From IMG/VR virus record IMGVR_UViG_3300022690_001711, positions 1 to 23,508 of that record: DNA of 23,508 nucleotides. The stretch is one strand, 5' to 3'. This DNA comes from a virus. The notes under the pieces were generated by a model. The model was not told the origin of the DNA and did no database searches. It saw only the letters and a list, made by a program, of their open reading frames with translations. Each line of letters begins with the position of its first letter. Within the stretch, counting starts at the first letter, position 1. Of the stretch, positions 6,606 to 12,676 are shown in pieces. The position numbers and the translations under genes are program-made.

Positions 6606-7042
6606 TAGTTCTCAAGTTCTTTGATGTCTTTACCTGTTGCATCTAGAATGATGTTTTTGAGTATGCGTTGAGTAAGTTTGTGATTTTTTTGAATGTCTGT
6701 GCTTGATTCTTCAGAGATTAACCCTTCAAAGTGAATATCACTTGTTGCTCTTTTGATTATTTCATCTACTATCTTTTGGTTTTGTTCTATCTTTTGAGAA
6801 TTTCTTAATTGTAGAAATTCTGCAGTCGGAATAATCTTTGAATTTTGTAATTTGTTCATGACTGTTTCATGTCCTGTCTTTGGAAGTTCCAATATTATTT
6901 CATTTATTATTTTTCCAAGTTCATCTATTTGGGATTTCATGAGTTTAATTACTTCTCGTAATTCTTCATTTTTTGTGTGCAAAAAAGAAATTAGTTTTTG
7001 GTCGTCTGTTTGGTTATTTGTTTTCATGTTATTCTGTAACAT
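6605..7042 (-). CDS. Coiled-coil protein of unknown function in the packaging region
   Basis: 145 residues from ATG 7042 (a second Met at codon 6 is possible). Residues 10-60 (LISFLHTKNEELREVIKLMK then QIDELGKIINEIIL) and 75-105 are strongly helical with heptad-like hydrophobics; the end is LKNIILDATGKDIKELEN. The position between terminase ATPase and nuclease could fit a small-terminase-like DNA-binding or oligomerising subunit, but no helix-turn-helix is visible, so that is a guess. It has a TATA-like box and an adjacent palindrome upstream, so it may be expressed separately from the ATPase. Confidence 0.65.
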   Translation of the reverse strand: MLQNNMKTNNQTDDQKLISFLHTKNEELREVIKLMKSQIDELGKIINEIILELPKTGHETVMNKLQNSKIIPTAEFLQLRNSQKIEQNQKIVDEIIKRATSDIHFEGLISEESSTDIQKNHKLTQRILKNIILDATGKDIKELEN

Positions 7043-7048
7043 ATACCG

Positions 7049-7057
7049 CCTTATATC
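7049..7057 (-). promoter_or_regulatory. TATA-like box for the coiled-coil gene
   Basis: GATATAAGG on the minus strand ends six bases before the window of 7043 and sits 7-15 bases from the ATG if a short count is used; the AT stretch spacing is therefore close to the start. It is weaker support than elsewhere, but the adjacent palindrome (7058-7072) marks this as a control region. Confidence 0.3.
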
Positions 7058-7072
7058 TGTTACATAGTAACA
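7058..7072. promoter_or_regulatory. Operator-like palindrome TGTTAC-ATA-GTAACA
   Basis: A perfect 6-3-6 palindrome directly upstream of the TATA-like ATATAA and the coiled-coil gene. A third half-site, TGTAAC, follows at 7035-7040. It is a likely binding site for a dimeric repressor such as one of the RHH proteins; the binding partner is not known. Confidence 0.45.
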
Positions 7073-7124
7073 TCATGTTCTTTTATCCTATCAATAACTT
7101 TAGAGACTTCATGATGTAATCTAT

Positions 7125-8132
7125 CTATTCCCATTCCACATTTTCTTTTTCTGGCGTATCATCATCTATTTCCCACTCATCCATCCCTTGTTGATCCTGT
7201 ATAGTTATAGTTCCAAATATGCTGTCTCGTCCTGCACTGGCCTTACACATGTATTCTTGTTGTGGGTCTTCAGTACTGCTTGAAATCATTTTATCCACTT
7301 GTGCTTGGGTGTATAGATTACCTATTGCTCGTTCTATTGTATATTCCAAAAATACAAAATCAGCACTCTTTTCAACCCATATTTTATAAAACATCTTTAG
7401 TGGTCCTTTGAAGGTGGATACTAGAAATAAGTCTGCAGCATTAGAACGAATGATAGGCATTACACTGTTAAATACGGGAGTATCATCTACCAATTTCCAT
7501 TTTGCTGATTCATCCATAAAGATACATGCGTATTTAGTATCTCCAGTTATTGCTTCCTCAGATGCTGGGAATGCCTCTATTGTAGTTCCGTTAATAATTG
7601 AGAGTACACTTGATTTAATTCCGTTAGGTACGACACTCTGTATATGAATGAATAACTGCATGAATCGTCTTAGATTTTTGTTTGCTAGTTTGCCATTTAC
7701 GGCTGCGATTATGCCAACTTTAGATCCTACATACCTACTAAAGCAAAAGTGAAAGATTACTCTTAATACAATCTCTGTGAATCCCATCTGTCGTCCTTTT
7801 AGTATATGGAACATGTGCTCTAATCTGTCCCAATCGTCCTGTGTCATAGTATCAGGTTTTGTGACTGCCTGAAATACTGCCTCGATAAACTCTAGTTGGT
7901 ATGGAGTGGGTGGCATCTCCTTTTTTGTTGCTGCATGTACTGGTAAGCCAGATACGTGCATGGTACAGCAAAAATCGTTATAGTATGTGTCATTAGTGAG
8001 ATGTTTTGTATTATCACCACACCAAAAAGGAATGTTTCCCATTTTTTGACATATCTCTTGAGGGGATAGTAGATTGGTATTATCAGTTTTAGGTTTTTGT
8101 TCCAGTTGTGTTAGATGAGTATCAATATTCAT
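7125..8132 (-). CDS. Terminase large subunit, ATPase domain (separate polypeptide)
   Basis: 335 residues from ATG 8132; a TTG at 8144, directly after the upstream TGA, would add four residues. The ATPase features, numbered from the TTG, are a lambda-type Walker A, LKGRQMGFTE (residues 115-124), with Lys early in the loop instead of GKT; Walker B, YACIFMDESAK (205-215), with catalytic Glu; and a coupling motif, LVSTFKGP (241-248). It ends after the linker-like EYMCKASAGRDSIFG with an acidic tail. There is no nuclease domain; that is encoded 1.1 kb downstream. The enzyme drives DNA into the prohead through the portal. A full-length terminase is normally 450-600 residues, so this is a clean half. 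Confidence 0.85.
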   Translation of the reverse strand: MNIDTHLTQLEQKPKTDNTNLLSPQEICQKMGNIPFWCGDNTKHLTNDTYYNDFCCTMHVSGLPVHAATKKEMPPTPYQLEFIEAVFQAVTKPDTMTQDDWDRLEHMFHILKGRQMGFTEIVLRVIFHFCFSRYVGSKVGIIAAVNGKLANKNLRRFMQLFIHIQSVVPNGIKSSVLSIINGTTIEAFPASEEAITGDTKYACIFMDESAKWKLVDDTPVFNSVMPIIRSNAADLFLVSTFKGPLKMFYKIWVEKSADFVFLEYTIERAIGNLYTQAQVDKMISSSTEDPQQEYMCKASAGRDSIFGTITIQDQQGMDEWEIDDDTPEKENVEWE

Positions 8133-8144
8133 GAACTGACACAA

Positions 8145-8474
8145 TCAATTCATTATCTTTCCGTTGTTATCCCTTACTATCGTCAACATAATATCTGGAT
8201 TAAACATGTATTCTTTTCTTATGTGTGAGGGGATTGGATTATCTCTATCCTTCTCTAGTGCGATAATTCTTTGTTCATAATTCATGTTTTTGGTAGTAGT
8301 TGATGATATATTTACAAGAAATCCTATTTTTCCACCTAACTCCATTAGATGTTCGGTGTCCTCTATTGCTTCATTATGTTTAACTTTGAATTTGTGGAAT
8401 CGTTTCCCCAATACGTTTATGATTGTGTTTAAGAGTAATACGTTATGTTCAATGTTAGTTTGTCCTTTTTTCAT
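8145..8474 (-). CDS. Unknown 109-residue protein upstream of terminase; candidate small terminase
   Basis: ATG at 8474 and TGA at 8145-8147, immediately before the terminase ATPase. The protein is helical: HNVLLLNTIINVLGKRFHKF, EDTEHLMELGGKIGFLVNISS, and MNYEQRIIALEKDRD. The C-terminus, PDIMLTIVRDNNGKIMN, is extended. A gene in this place in tailed viruses is often the small terminase subunit, which recognises viral DNA, but I do not see a clear helix-turn-helix, so the role is inferred from position only. Confidence 0.65.
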   Translation of the reverse strand: MKKGQTNIEHNVLLLNTIINVLGKRFHKFKVKHNEAIEDTEHLMELGGKIGFLVNISSTTTKNMNYEQRIIALEKDRDNPIPSHIRKEYMFNPDIMLTIVRDNNGKIMN

Positions 8475-8495
8475 ATAAATAATAGGTACACACGA

Positions 8496-8506
8496 TATTA
8501 TTAAAA
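8496..8506 (-). promoter_or_regulatory. TATA-like box for the packaging genes
   Basis: TTTTAATAATA on the minus strand lies 22-32 bases before the ATG at 8474. It follows the terminator of the upstream operon, so a new transcript for the packaging genes probably starts here. Confidence 0.4.
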
Positions 8507-8535
8507 TGTTATTAAGATTTCTTTAATTTATTAAT

Positions 8536-8549
8536 AAAAAAACTTTTTT
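8536..8549 (-). terminator. A6-G-T7 hairpin/T-tract terminator of the DNA-metabolism operon
   Basis: Just after the TAA at 8551-8553 the minus strand reads CAAAAAAGTTTTTTTATT. The T tract would serve as an archaeal terminator for the operon that runs from about 12647 to 8551. Confidence 0.45.
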
Positions 8550-8550
8550 G

Positions 8551-8985
8551 TTATCCTTTTAGAAATGTATGTAGTTTTTTTGTCCATTCTTCAGATTTGT
8601 ATTCTGATTCCCATATTTTGAGTAGTTTGAATCCTGCTATACGGTATAATTGATCTCGGTGTTGGTCTTTGTTAGATTCCTCGACATGGCCTTTCTTTCC
8701 AAGTTTTCCCATTTTTTTTCCTGGTTTTGGTTCTTCCTCAAATTCTATGATTAATCTGTGTTCAAAATCTAGAATATCAGGACATTTGATTTCATTTCCT
8801 TGTTGTTTTGATTCTTCCCACGACTTTGATTTTGGGGGGTGATGATAACCTATTGCAGTGAATTCTATTGCTGTTTCCCATGATCCTGAATCTACTTTGA
8901 ATTGGTATGGAAGTTTGTTTTGTTTGCAATAATGTATACATTCACGATATATTTTGTGGAGGTTTTCAATATCTACGATTCCCAT
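8551..8985 (-). CDS. PD-(D/E)XK-like endonuclease (Vsr/DUF559-type look) next to methyltransferase
   Basis: 144 residues from ATG 8985, which shares its A with the TAA of the methyltransferase (TAATG) and has GGAG about nine bases upstream; an ATG at 9000 is the alternative. The C-terminal half looks like a Vsr/DUF559 nuclease: CPDILDFEHRLIIEFEEEP (Asp, then acidic residues on a beta strand), then DQHRDQLYRIAGFKLLKIWE, resembling the RD...L...GW.V..IWE pattern of Vsr. The usual E-x-K is E-x-E here, so activity is uncertain. With the methyltransferase it may form a restriction-modification-like pair or act in host-DNA degradation or repair. Confidence 0.65.
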   Translation of the reverse strand: MGIVDIENLHKIYRECIHYCKQNKLPYQFKVDSGSWETAIEFTAIGYHHPPKSKSWEESKQQGNEIKCPDILDFEHRLIIEFEEEPKPGKKMGKLGKKGHVEESNKDQHRDQLYRIAGFKLLKIWESEYKSEEWTKKLHTFLKG

Positions 8986-9515
8986 TATTTCTTTCTCCAT
9001 ACAATAACTCGATACGCATTTCTTGAAGGGTGTTTAGTCTTTCTGCCGTTCTTGAAGAACTTTGGTCTTTTTAGTATGGGGTGGTTCTCAGTGAATAGTT
9101 TGGTTTCTGATTCTATTAGTTGGTGCCATGTTCCCATAGATTGACAGTTTGTAGGAACTATCATGCAAATGTTAATGTTATATTTTTTGTGTTGAGAGTC
9201 AGCACGTTTGATAAATTCTTCGTTTAATGAATGGGGAGGATTGCACCAAACATCTCCTTTAATCCAGTCCTCATGTAATGCATCCGATAAATAATTATCA
9301 CATTGTTTGTTGGAATGTGTAGCTGCTGCATCTAATTCAAATGATAAATCATATTGTTTTGATAATCGTTTGATTAATTCTGGATCTGTTTCATAGCTGT
9401 CCTCATCTGGTTCTGGTATATCGTCAAATGATTTTAATCCTGAATCACATTCTCTACATATTTCTCCTGTATCCGTACGTTTTCCGCAGTGTTTAGTACA
9501 TTGATCTTGAAGCAT
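8985..9515 (-). CDS. DNA N6-adenine methyltransferase (phage Dam family)
   Basis: 176 residues from ATG 9515, two bases after the upstream stop; a GTG at 9575 is in frame but would overlap. An N-terminal Cys cluster (C6, C10, C20, C23) may bind zinc. Then comes the phage Dam pattern: SYETDPELIKRLSKQYDLSF, FELDAAATHSNKQCDNY (the LDAAA at 61-65), and the catalytic DVWCNPPHS (NPPH at 92-95). It transfers a methyl group from S-adenosylmethionine to adenine in DNA, typically protecting viral DNA from host nucleases. It is coupled by TAATG to the nuclease-like gene downstream. Confidence 0.85.
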   Translation of the reverse strand: MLQDQCTKHCGKRTDTGEICRECDSGLKSFDDIPEPDEDSYETDPELIKRLSKQYDLSFELDAAATHSNKQCDNYLSDALHEDWIKGDVWCNPPHSLNEEFIKRADSQHKKYNINICMIVPTNCQSMGTWHQLIESETKLFTENHPILKRPKFFKNGRKTKHPSRNAYRVIVWRKK

Positions 9516-9517
9516 GA

Positions 9518-9715
9518 TTATTTCATTTTCCTTCTTAATTTTGGTAAACGGATTGTTACATCGCACTGAATACACATTTTAACTGATTCTGTATTTTGGG
9601 CATTACAATTTCTACAGAATACTTTTTTTGATTTGTGTTGAGTAGGAATTTTTATTTTTTTAGATAGTACCCTTTGATTCTTTACCGTATAATCAGATGT
9701 CCTAAAGAGACTCAT
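9518..9715 (-). CDS. 65-residue zinc-ribbon protein
   Basis: ATG at 9715 overlaps the previous TGA (ATGA). A basic N-terminal half (residues 11-33, including KNQRVLSKKIKI) precedes a compact ribbon, FCRNCNAQN...VKMCIQCD (C34-C37 and C48-C51). It ends LPKLRRKMK. The basic tails suggest nucleic-acid binding. It lies directly before the methyltransferase, whose own N-terminus is also Cys-rich. Confidence 0.6.
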   Translation of the reverse strand: MSLFRTSDYTVKNQRVLSKKIKIPTQHKSKKVFCRNCNAQNTESVKMCIQCDVTIRLPKLRRKMK

Positions 9716-9945
9716 TCCTCATCTATTACCTCTCGTTCTACGGGTGGTGGAATATTGTCTTCTTTTTGTGGACTAAACATTCCTTTTACTTTAGGTCGAT
9801 TCGTTACTACCTCTTTGTTTTTGTGGCCATTTTCAGCACATCCACAATGATCATGAGCATTTCGAATGTATCCTCTAGATACTAAGGATTCAGATACACA
9901 TGAACCACATTTACCATTATCACAGGCGTTACATGGATGTATCAA
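9712..9945 (-). CDS. 77-residue Cys-rich protein
   Basis: The start is probably TTG at 9945, overlapping the preceding TGA (TTGA). Cysteines are concentrated in the first half: CNACDNGKCGSC (5-16) and HDHCGC (31-36), consistent with one or two zinc sites. The second half is a disordered, Pro- and Glu-rich tail (IPPPVEREVIDEE). The function is unknown. Both ends overlap neighbours. Confidence 0.55.
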   Translation of the reverse strand: MIHPCNACDNGKCGSCVSESLVSRGYIRNAHDHCGCAENGHKNKEVVTNRPKVKGMFSPQKEDNIPPPVEREVIDEE

Positions 9946-10265
9946 TCTAATACCTCATTTTGGGGAGTGGGGGGAGTAGAGAGAGTTTTATTTTTAAAAA
10001 TTTTATTTTTTAATTTATTATTATTATTATTATTATCTTTAATATAGCATAAATAATCTTCACCTTCAATCTTTTGCATTTCCATGAAAAAATGTCTATG
10101 AAAGAACCATTTCTTATGATCTTTCCACCACCACTGAGAAGTGTGAGTAGCATCTAGAACGTCAAATATGTGTAGATTTTGTCCATCTGCTCTTTTTACC
10201 ATGTTAATAATTTCATTTGCTCGTCTGAACTCTTGTACGCTAGCCAAACTCTCTCTACACTCCAC
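9942..10265 (-). CDS. Unknown protein with Trp-rich core and poly-Asn tract
   Basis: 107 residues from GTG 10265, 11 bases inside the previous gene. Residues 1-70 look folded: a helix, VQEFRRANEIINMVKRAD, and an aromatic-rich part, TSQWWWKDHKKWFFHRHFF. It might be a winged-helix or replication-initiator-like fragment; the helix plus Trp/His-rich stretch gives no firm family. Residues 78-83 are six Asn encoded by a TTA/AAT microsatellite, followed by a Lys-rich and a Pro-rich tail. Confidence 0.55.
   Translation of the reverse strand: MECRESLASVQEFRRANEIINMVKRADGQNLHIFDVLDATHTSQWWWKDHKKWFFHRHFFMEMQKIEGEDYLCYIKDNNNNNNKLKNKIFKNKTLSTPPTPQNEVLD
10015..10035. repeat. Trinucleotide microsatellite (TTA)7
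   Basis: Seven tandem TTA units on the plus strand, read as AAT (Asn) codons in the gene at 9942-10265. Length changes here keep the frame and alter the poly-Asn linker. Confidence 0.85.
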
Positions 10266-10425
10266 TCTCTCTTTTTTCTACAATATACTCTACAGGAATA
10301 TTGAATGATTTTGGTACTTTGGTAATCTTATTTGCTATATCTTGTAACTTTTTTGACTGAGCTCTCTGTGAATTTCCATGTAATAGGTTATTCATTGCAC
10401 TCTCAAAAGGAGTTATTGTAGTCAT
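10255..10425 (-). CDS. 56-residue unknown protein
   Basis: ATG at 10425 shares its A with the upstream TAA (TAATG); TAG is at 10255-10257. The protein begins TTITPFESAMNNLLHGNSQR and continues with a probable helix (SQRAQSKKLQDIANKITKV) and a VEYIVEKRESGV end. No family is recognised. The TAATG overlap with its neighbour is the main support. Confidence 0.55.
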   Translation of the reverse strand: MTTITPFESAMNNLLHGNSQRAQSKKLQDIANKITKVPKSFNIPVEYIVEKRESGV

Positions 10426-10607
10426 TATCGCCACCTCTCCTTGTAGATTGAAACTTTACGACCACGATTAGAATTATCAAACACTTTGGTTTTCCCCCAG
10501 TTTACCTTTCTTGGTTCTTTTACTGCGTCAAAATCATCTATACTTTTGATTTCATGGATAAGATTGTCTATAGTACCATGAGCTGCGAGAATTCCATGAA
10601 TAATCAT
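10425..10607 (-). CDS. 60-residue unknown protein
   Basis: The start is ATG 10607, sharing its A with the TAA of the Hjc-like gene (TAATG); a longer frame to 10664 would overlap that gene by 58 bases. It begins IIHGILAAHGTIDNLIHEI, a helical segment, and ends with a very basic stretch, NRGRKVSIYKERWR. It may bind nucleic acid, and the tight coupling suggests it could work with the resolvase. This is inference from context. Confidence 0.5.
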   Translation of the reverse strand: MIIHGILAAHGTIDNLIHEIKSIDDFDAVKEPRKVNWGKTKVFDNSNRGRKVSIYKERWR

Positions 10608-10912
10608 TATAATGCTCTCTCCCATTTTGCATCCTGACGCCAGGTCTTTAATACAATCCAACAAGTAACTTGGTGGAATTTGGCTGCATACTCACATACT
10701 CTATCTTTTTCTTTAGGTGAAATGTACGCCTTTGTTTTAGAATATTTCAGTTGAGCTTCACAGTATCGCCCATCTTGTTCTACCCAGTACACATCCATTA
10801 CTCCCTTGCTTGCAAAGAATCGTTTTGCAATTATTGCCCTTCCTGACTTTAACAAATCATTACAGAATCTACTTTCATAGGAAGCACCTTTACGGTAATT
10901 GAAATTTGGCAT
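10607..10912 (-). CDS. Archaeal Holliday junction resolvase-like nuclease (Hjc family)
   Basis: 101 residues, ATG 10912 overlapping the previous TAA. It matches the Hjc pattern: NYRKGASYESRFCNDLLKSG (Glu13 in the first helix), AIIAKRFFASKGVMDVYWV (S35 and D40), then RYCEAQLKYSK, the PD-(D/E)XK strand with Q54-x-K56 in place of the more usual E-x-K, and the C-terminal AKFHQVTCWIVLKTW. Hjc enzymes are homodimers that cut four-way junctions symmetrically. In a virus this would resolve branched replication or packaging intermediates. The size is slightly short of the usual 120-140 residues. Confidence 0.8.
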   Translation of the reverse strand: MPNFNYRKGASYESRFCNDLLKSGRAIIAKRFFASKGVMDVYWVEQDGRYCEAQLKYSKTKAYISPKEKDRVCEYAAKFHQVTCWIVLKTWRQDAKWERAL

Positions 10913-11178
10913 TATACCCTCCAGGTGTAAGCCATTCTTTTCGAAACCTTACAAAGTCGTTTATTATATCTAGTAATATGTCCAAGTTTTTCTAATTCGT
11001 TAGTTCTAGGTGTTATACTATTAATTGGAATTCCCATGAACTGACTTATCTCTAAATTTGTGGGGAATGTGTTTTTTATGTGTATAATATGATTAATGGT
11101 ATCTAATACTGCTCTTTGTCTTTTACCTAGTTCTTTTTTGATTTGTTGATATGCATCTAAGCTTGTATCCATCATCAT
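10912..11178 (-). CDS. Winged-helix DNA-binding protein
   Basis: 88 residues. The start is ATG 11178, overlapping the preceding TGA (ATGA); two further ATG codons follow at once, so the exact start could be three or six bases later. The core RQRAVLDTINHI, FPTNLEISQFMGIPINSITPR and ELEKLGHITRYNK is a classical helix-turn-helix plus wing, and the end KRMAYTWRV is typical of phage-type winged-helix proteins that sense open-complex or repeat DNA. It lies between SSB and resolvase genes, so a replication role is as likely as transcriptional control. Confidence 0.7.
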   Translation of the reverse strand: MMMDTSLDAYQQIKKELGKRQRAVLDTINHIIHIKNTFPTNLEISQFMGIPINSITPRTNELEKLGHITRYNKRLCKVSKRMAYTWRV

Positions 11179-11633
11179 TTCTTTGCCTTCCTATCCATAA
11201 AGTCAGAATACATCTCTTGGACCATCTCAAAGGTTTGTGCAGTCATTTCATTTACTGTAGCTGTGTGAAATTCTTCTTGAGAGGTTTGCTTGACTACTTT
11301 ACTTTCTATTGTAGAAGTAGAATTAGTTGGTAATTGTGATATTTCATTCAACTTGTAGAATTTACCAAGAGATAGTTGTGGTTCGCCCTTGTAGTCAGTC
11401 CAGTATGCGTTCTCTAATGTGTATGTTTTCCCATCAATTATCTCACCTATATCCTGATTCCATAATGTAAGATTCATGGCACTTGATTCATCTTTGATCA
11501 CTGCAGTTTGTTTCTGCCACTCATCACCTGATTTTGTGGTTCCTGACTTTAGTTCTCCTATAGATATAACAATGAATCTAATATTTCCTTTACCGCGTGT
11601 TTTGGCTTCTTTAATGGATATGAACTCAGTCAT
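11175..11633 (-). CDS. OB-fold single-strand DNA-binding protein (archaeal RPA/SSB-like)
   Basis: 152 residues, ATG at 11633 overlapping the previous TGA (ATGA). Residues 4-95 form an OB fold: ISIKEAKTRGKGNIRFIVIS, IGELKSGTTKSGDEWQKQTA, VIKDESSAMNLTLWNQDIGE, and TYTLENAYWTDYKGEPQLSL, closely resembling archaeal RPA/SSB OB domains. An acidic, likely disordered tail follows. It would coat single-stranded viral DNA during replication or recombination. It sits with the resolvase and a winged-helix protein. Confidence 0.75.
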   Translation of the reverse strand: MTEFISIKEAKTRGKGNIRFIVISIGELKSGTTKSGDEWQKQTAVIKDESSAMNLTLWNQDIGEIIDGKTYTLENAYWTDYKGEPQLSLGKFYKLNEISQLPTNSTSTIESKVVKQTSQEEFHTATVNEMTAQTFEMVQEMYSDFMDRKAKK

Positions 11634-11848
11634 ATTGGAATCTCCATAATTTTTTTAGCATTTTTTTGATGATAGCAATCTAACCCATGAACGTATGCGA
11701 GACATTCACAATACGCGTGTTTAGGGTCGTTTGAAATCTCGCCAACATAAAGTATCTTTTTTCTGTCACTGTCATCTTTATCAAACACATGATACAAGTA
11801 CCCATGATTTGTAGTGGATTTCATTACTACTTGATTGTCTTGAGTCAT
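11630..11848 (-). CDS. SWIM zinc-finger protein
   Basis: 72 residues from ATG 11848, which overlaps the previous TGA (ATGA); a TTG five codons upstream is rejected. The middle and end read HAYCECLAYVHGLDCYHQKN: C-x-C, eight to nine residues, then C-x-H, the SWIM finger pattern. SWIM fingers bind DNA or protein and in Archaea occur in recombination-related partners. The preceding strands (HGYLYHVFDKD, KKILYVGEI) complete a small domain. Its position directly before the SSB gene fits a recombination or replication role. Confidence 0.7.
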   Translation of the reverse strand: MTQDNQVVMKSTTNHGYLYHVFDKDDSDRKKILYVGEISNDPKHAYCECLAYVHGLDCYHQKNAKKIMEIPI

Positions 11849-12162
11849 GATTTTGACTCCCAAATATCACATTCAACAATAATCGAACTATTGTCATCAG
11901 AACCTTTTCTGTTTATGTTAAGTATAACTTCACTGAATCCCATATATTCAATATCACTGAAACTTATTTCTCCTGAAATAAATTCATCTTCAATTGCTTG
12001 TGCTAATTCTTGACAAACTGTATTGATTAATTCTTTTAATGGAGAACATTTTTCCATTCTAACCATTATTCTTTTTGTAGTAACAAATGATAACATCCTA
12101 TACTTTTCGTCTCCAAACTCAACTCCCATTTCCTCTAATTTTTCTGAAAATGTTTTTTTCAT
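11845..12162 (-). CDS. Unknown 105-residue protein
   Basis: ATG at 12162 overlaps the TGA of the preceding gene (ATGA). It shows two helices (SEKLEEMGVEFG, LKELINTVCQELAQAIEDEF), then strands ISFSDIEYMGF and EVILNINRKG and SIIVECDIWES. This alternating alpha-beta pattern suggests a small compact domain. No family is recognised. Confidence 0.6.
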   Translation of the reverse strand: MKKTFSEKLEEMGVEFGDEKYRMLSFVTTKRIMVRMEKCSPLKELINTVCQELAQAIEDEFISGEISFSDIEYMGFSEVILNINRKGSDDNSSIIVECDIWESKS

Positions 12163-12341
12163 GATTGATCCTCCTCAAAATTAAATTCTAAATTACAATC
12201 CAAACATTTCATATGAATTACATTCTTAGCAAACACATCATCTTCATAGTATCTAAAATGTGGCACTCTCAGAACTTGCCCATTTTCCCCATCATCATAA
12301 GTAATAATGAACACCTTTGAGTTTAACAAAGATGTCATCAT
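12159..12341 (-). CDS. 60-residue unknown protein with CxxC
   Basis: ATG at 12341 (a second ATG follows at once) overlaps the TGA of the preceding gene (ATGA). It has strands KVFIITYDDG, GQVLRVPHF and a C-terminal MKCLDCNLEFNFEE, a single CxxC knuckle. A lone CxxC might pair with His residues or another chain to bind a metal. No family is recognised. Confidence 0.6.
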   Translation of the reverse strand: MMTSLLNSKVFIITYDDGENGQVLRVPHFRYYEDDVFAKNVIHMKCLDCNLEFNFEEDQS

Positions 12342-12613
12342 TTCTTTATCCCCTTTTCAATTTTGAGAATCATTTCTTCAGATGATTCTATTTTTGATGA
12401 GGAGAGAAGGAGATCTGGGTACTTTGCGAGGAGATGCAAATTCTCACATATTAAGAGATACCCAAACCTACCCACAACGGATTTATCAATAGAGTAACCT
12501 TTTGCTTTGAGTTCAGTAGCAACTTCTGAACTACTAATGATTCGATTTACAGAATCATTAAACTTTGCAGTTACTTGAATGATAATTCCAGTGTTTTTAT
12601 TATCTGATTTCAG
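12338..12613 (-). CDS. First gene of the DNA-metabolism operon; helical protein with uncertain start
   Basis: The frame is open from a TAG at 12620-12622 down to a TGA at 12338-12340, which overlaps the next start (ATGA). It has no ATG until its last codons; the first plausible start is CTG at 12613, giving 91 residues. The product begins near NTGIIIQVTAKFNDSVNRII, then ELKAKGYSIDKSVVGRFGYL and LHLLAKYPDLLL, and ends in a basic helix. In the frame offset by one base an ATG at 12647 opens 15 codons (ending EASEIR). A +1 frameshift would join the two. Either a non-AUG start, a frameshift, or an indel is implied. Confidence 0.5.
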   Translation of the reverse strand: MKSDNKNTGIIIQVTAKFNDSVNRIISSSEVATELKAKGYSIDKSVVGRFGYLLICENLHLLAKYPDLLLSSSKIESSEEMILKIEKGIKK

Positions 12614-12666
12614 ATGCCTCTACCACCATCATTTTTCGTCTCAACATATTTCTATAAATAATACTA

Positions 12667-12676
12667 ATATTTAAAA
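12667..12676 (-). promoter_or_regulatory. TATA-like box for the DNA-metabolism operon
   Basis: TTTTAAATAT on the minus strand lies 20-29 bases before the ATG at 12647. This supports that ATG as the intended start of the operon's first gene, and so the idea of a frameshift in it. Confidence 0.45.

Noticed and set aside
7060-7134. 24-codon ORF overlapping the end of the terminase ATPase
   Set aside because: Its stop lies inside the operator-like palindrome at 7058-7072; no motif; no downstream start overlaps it.
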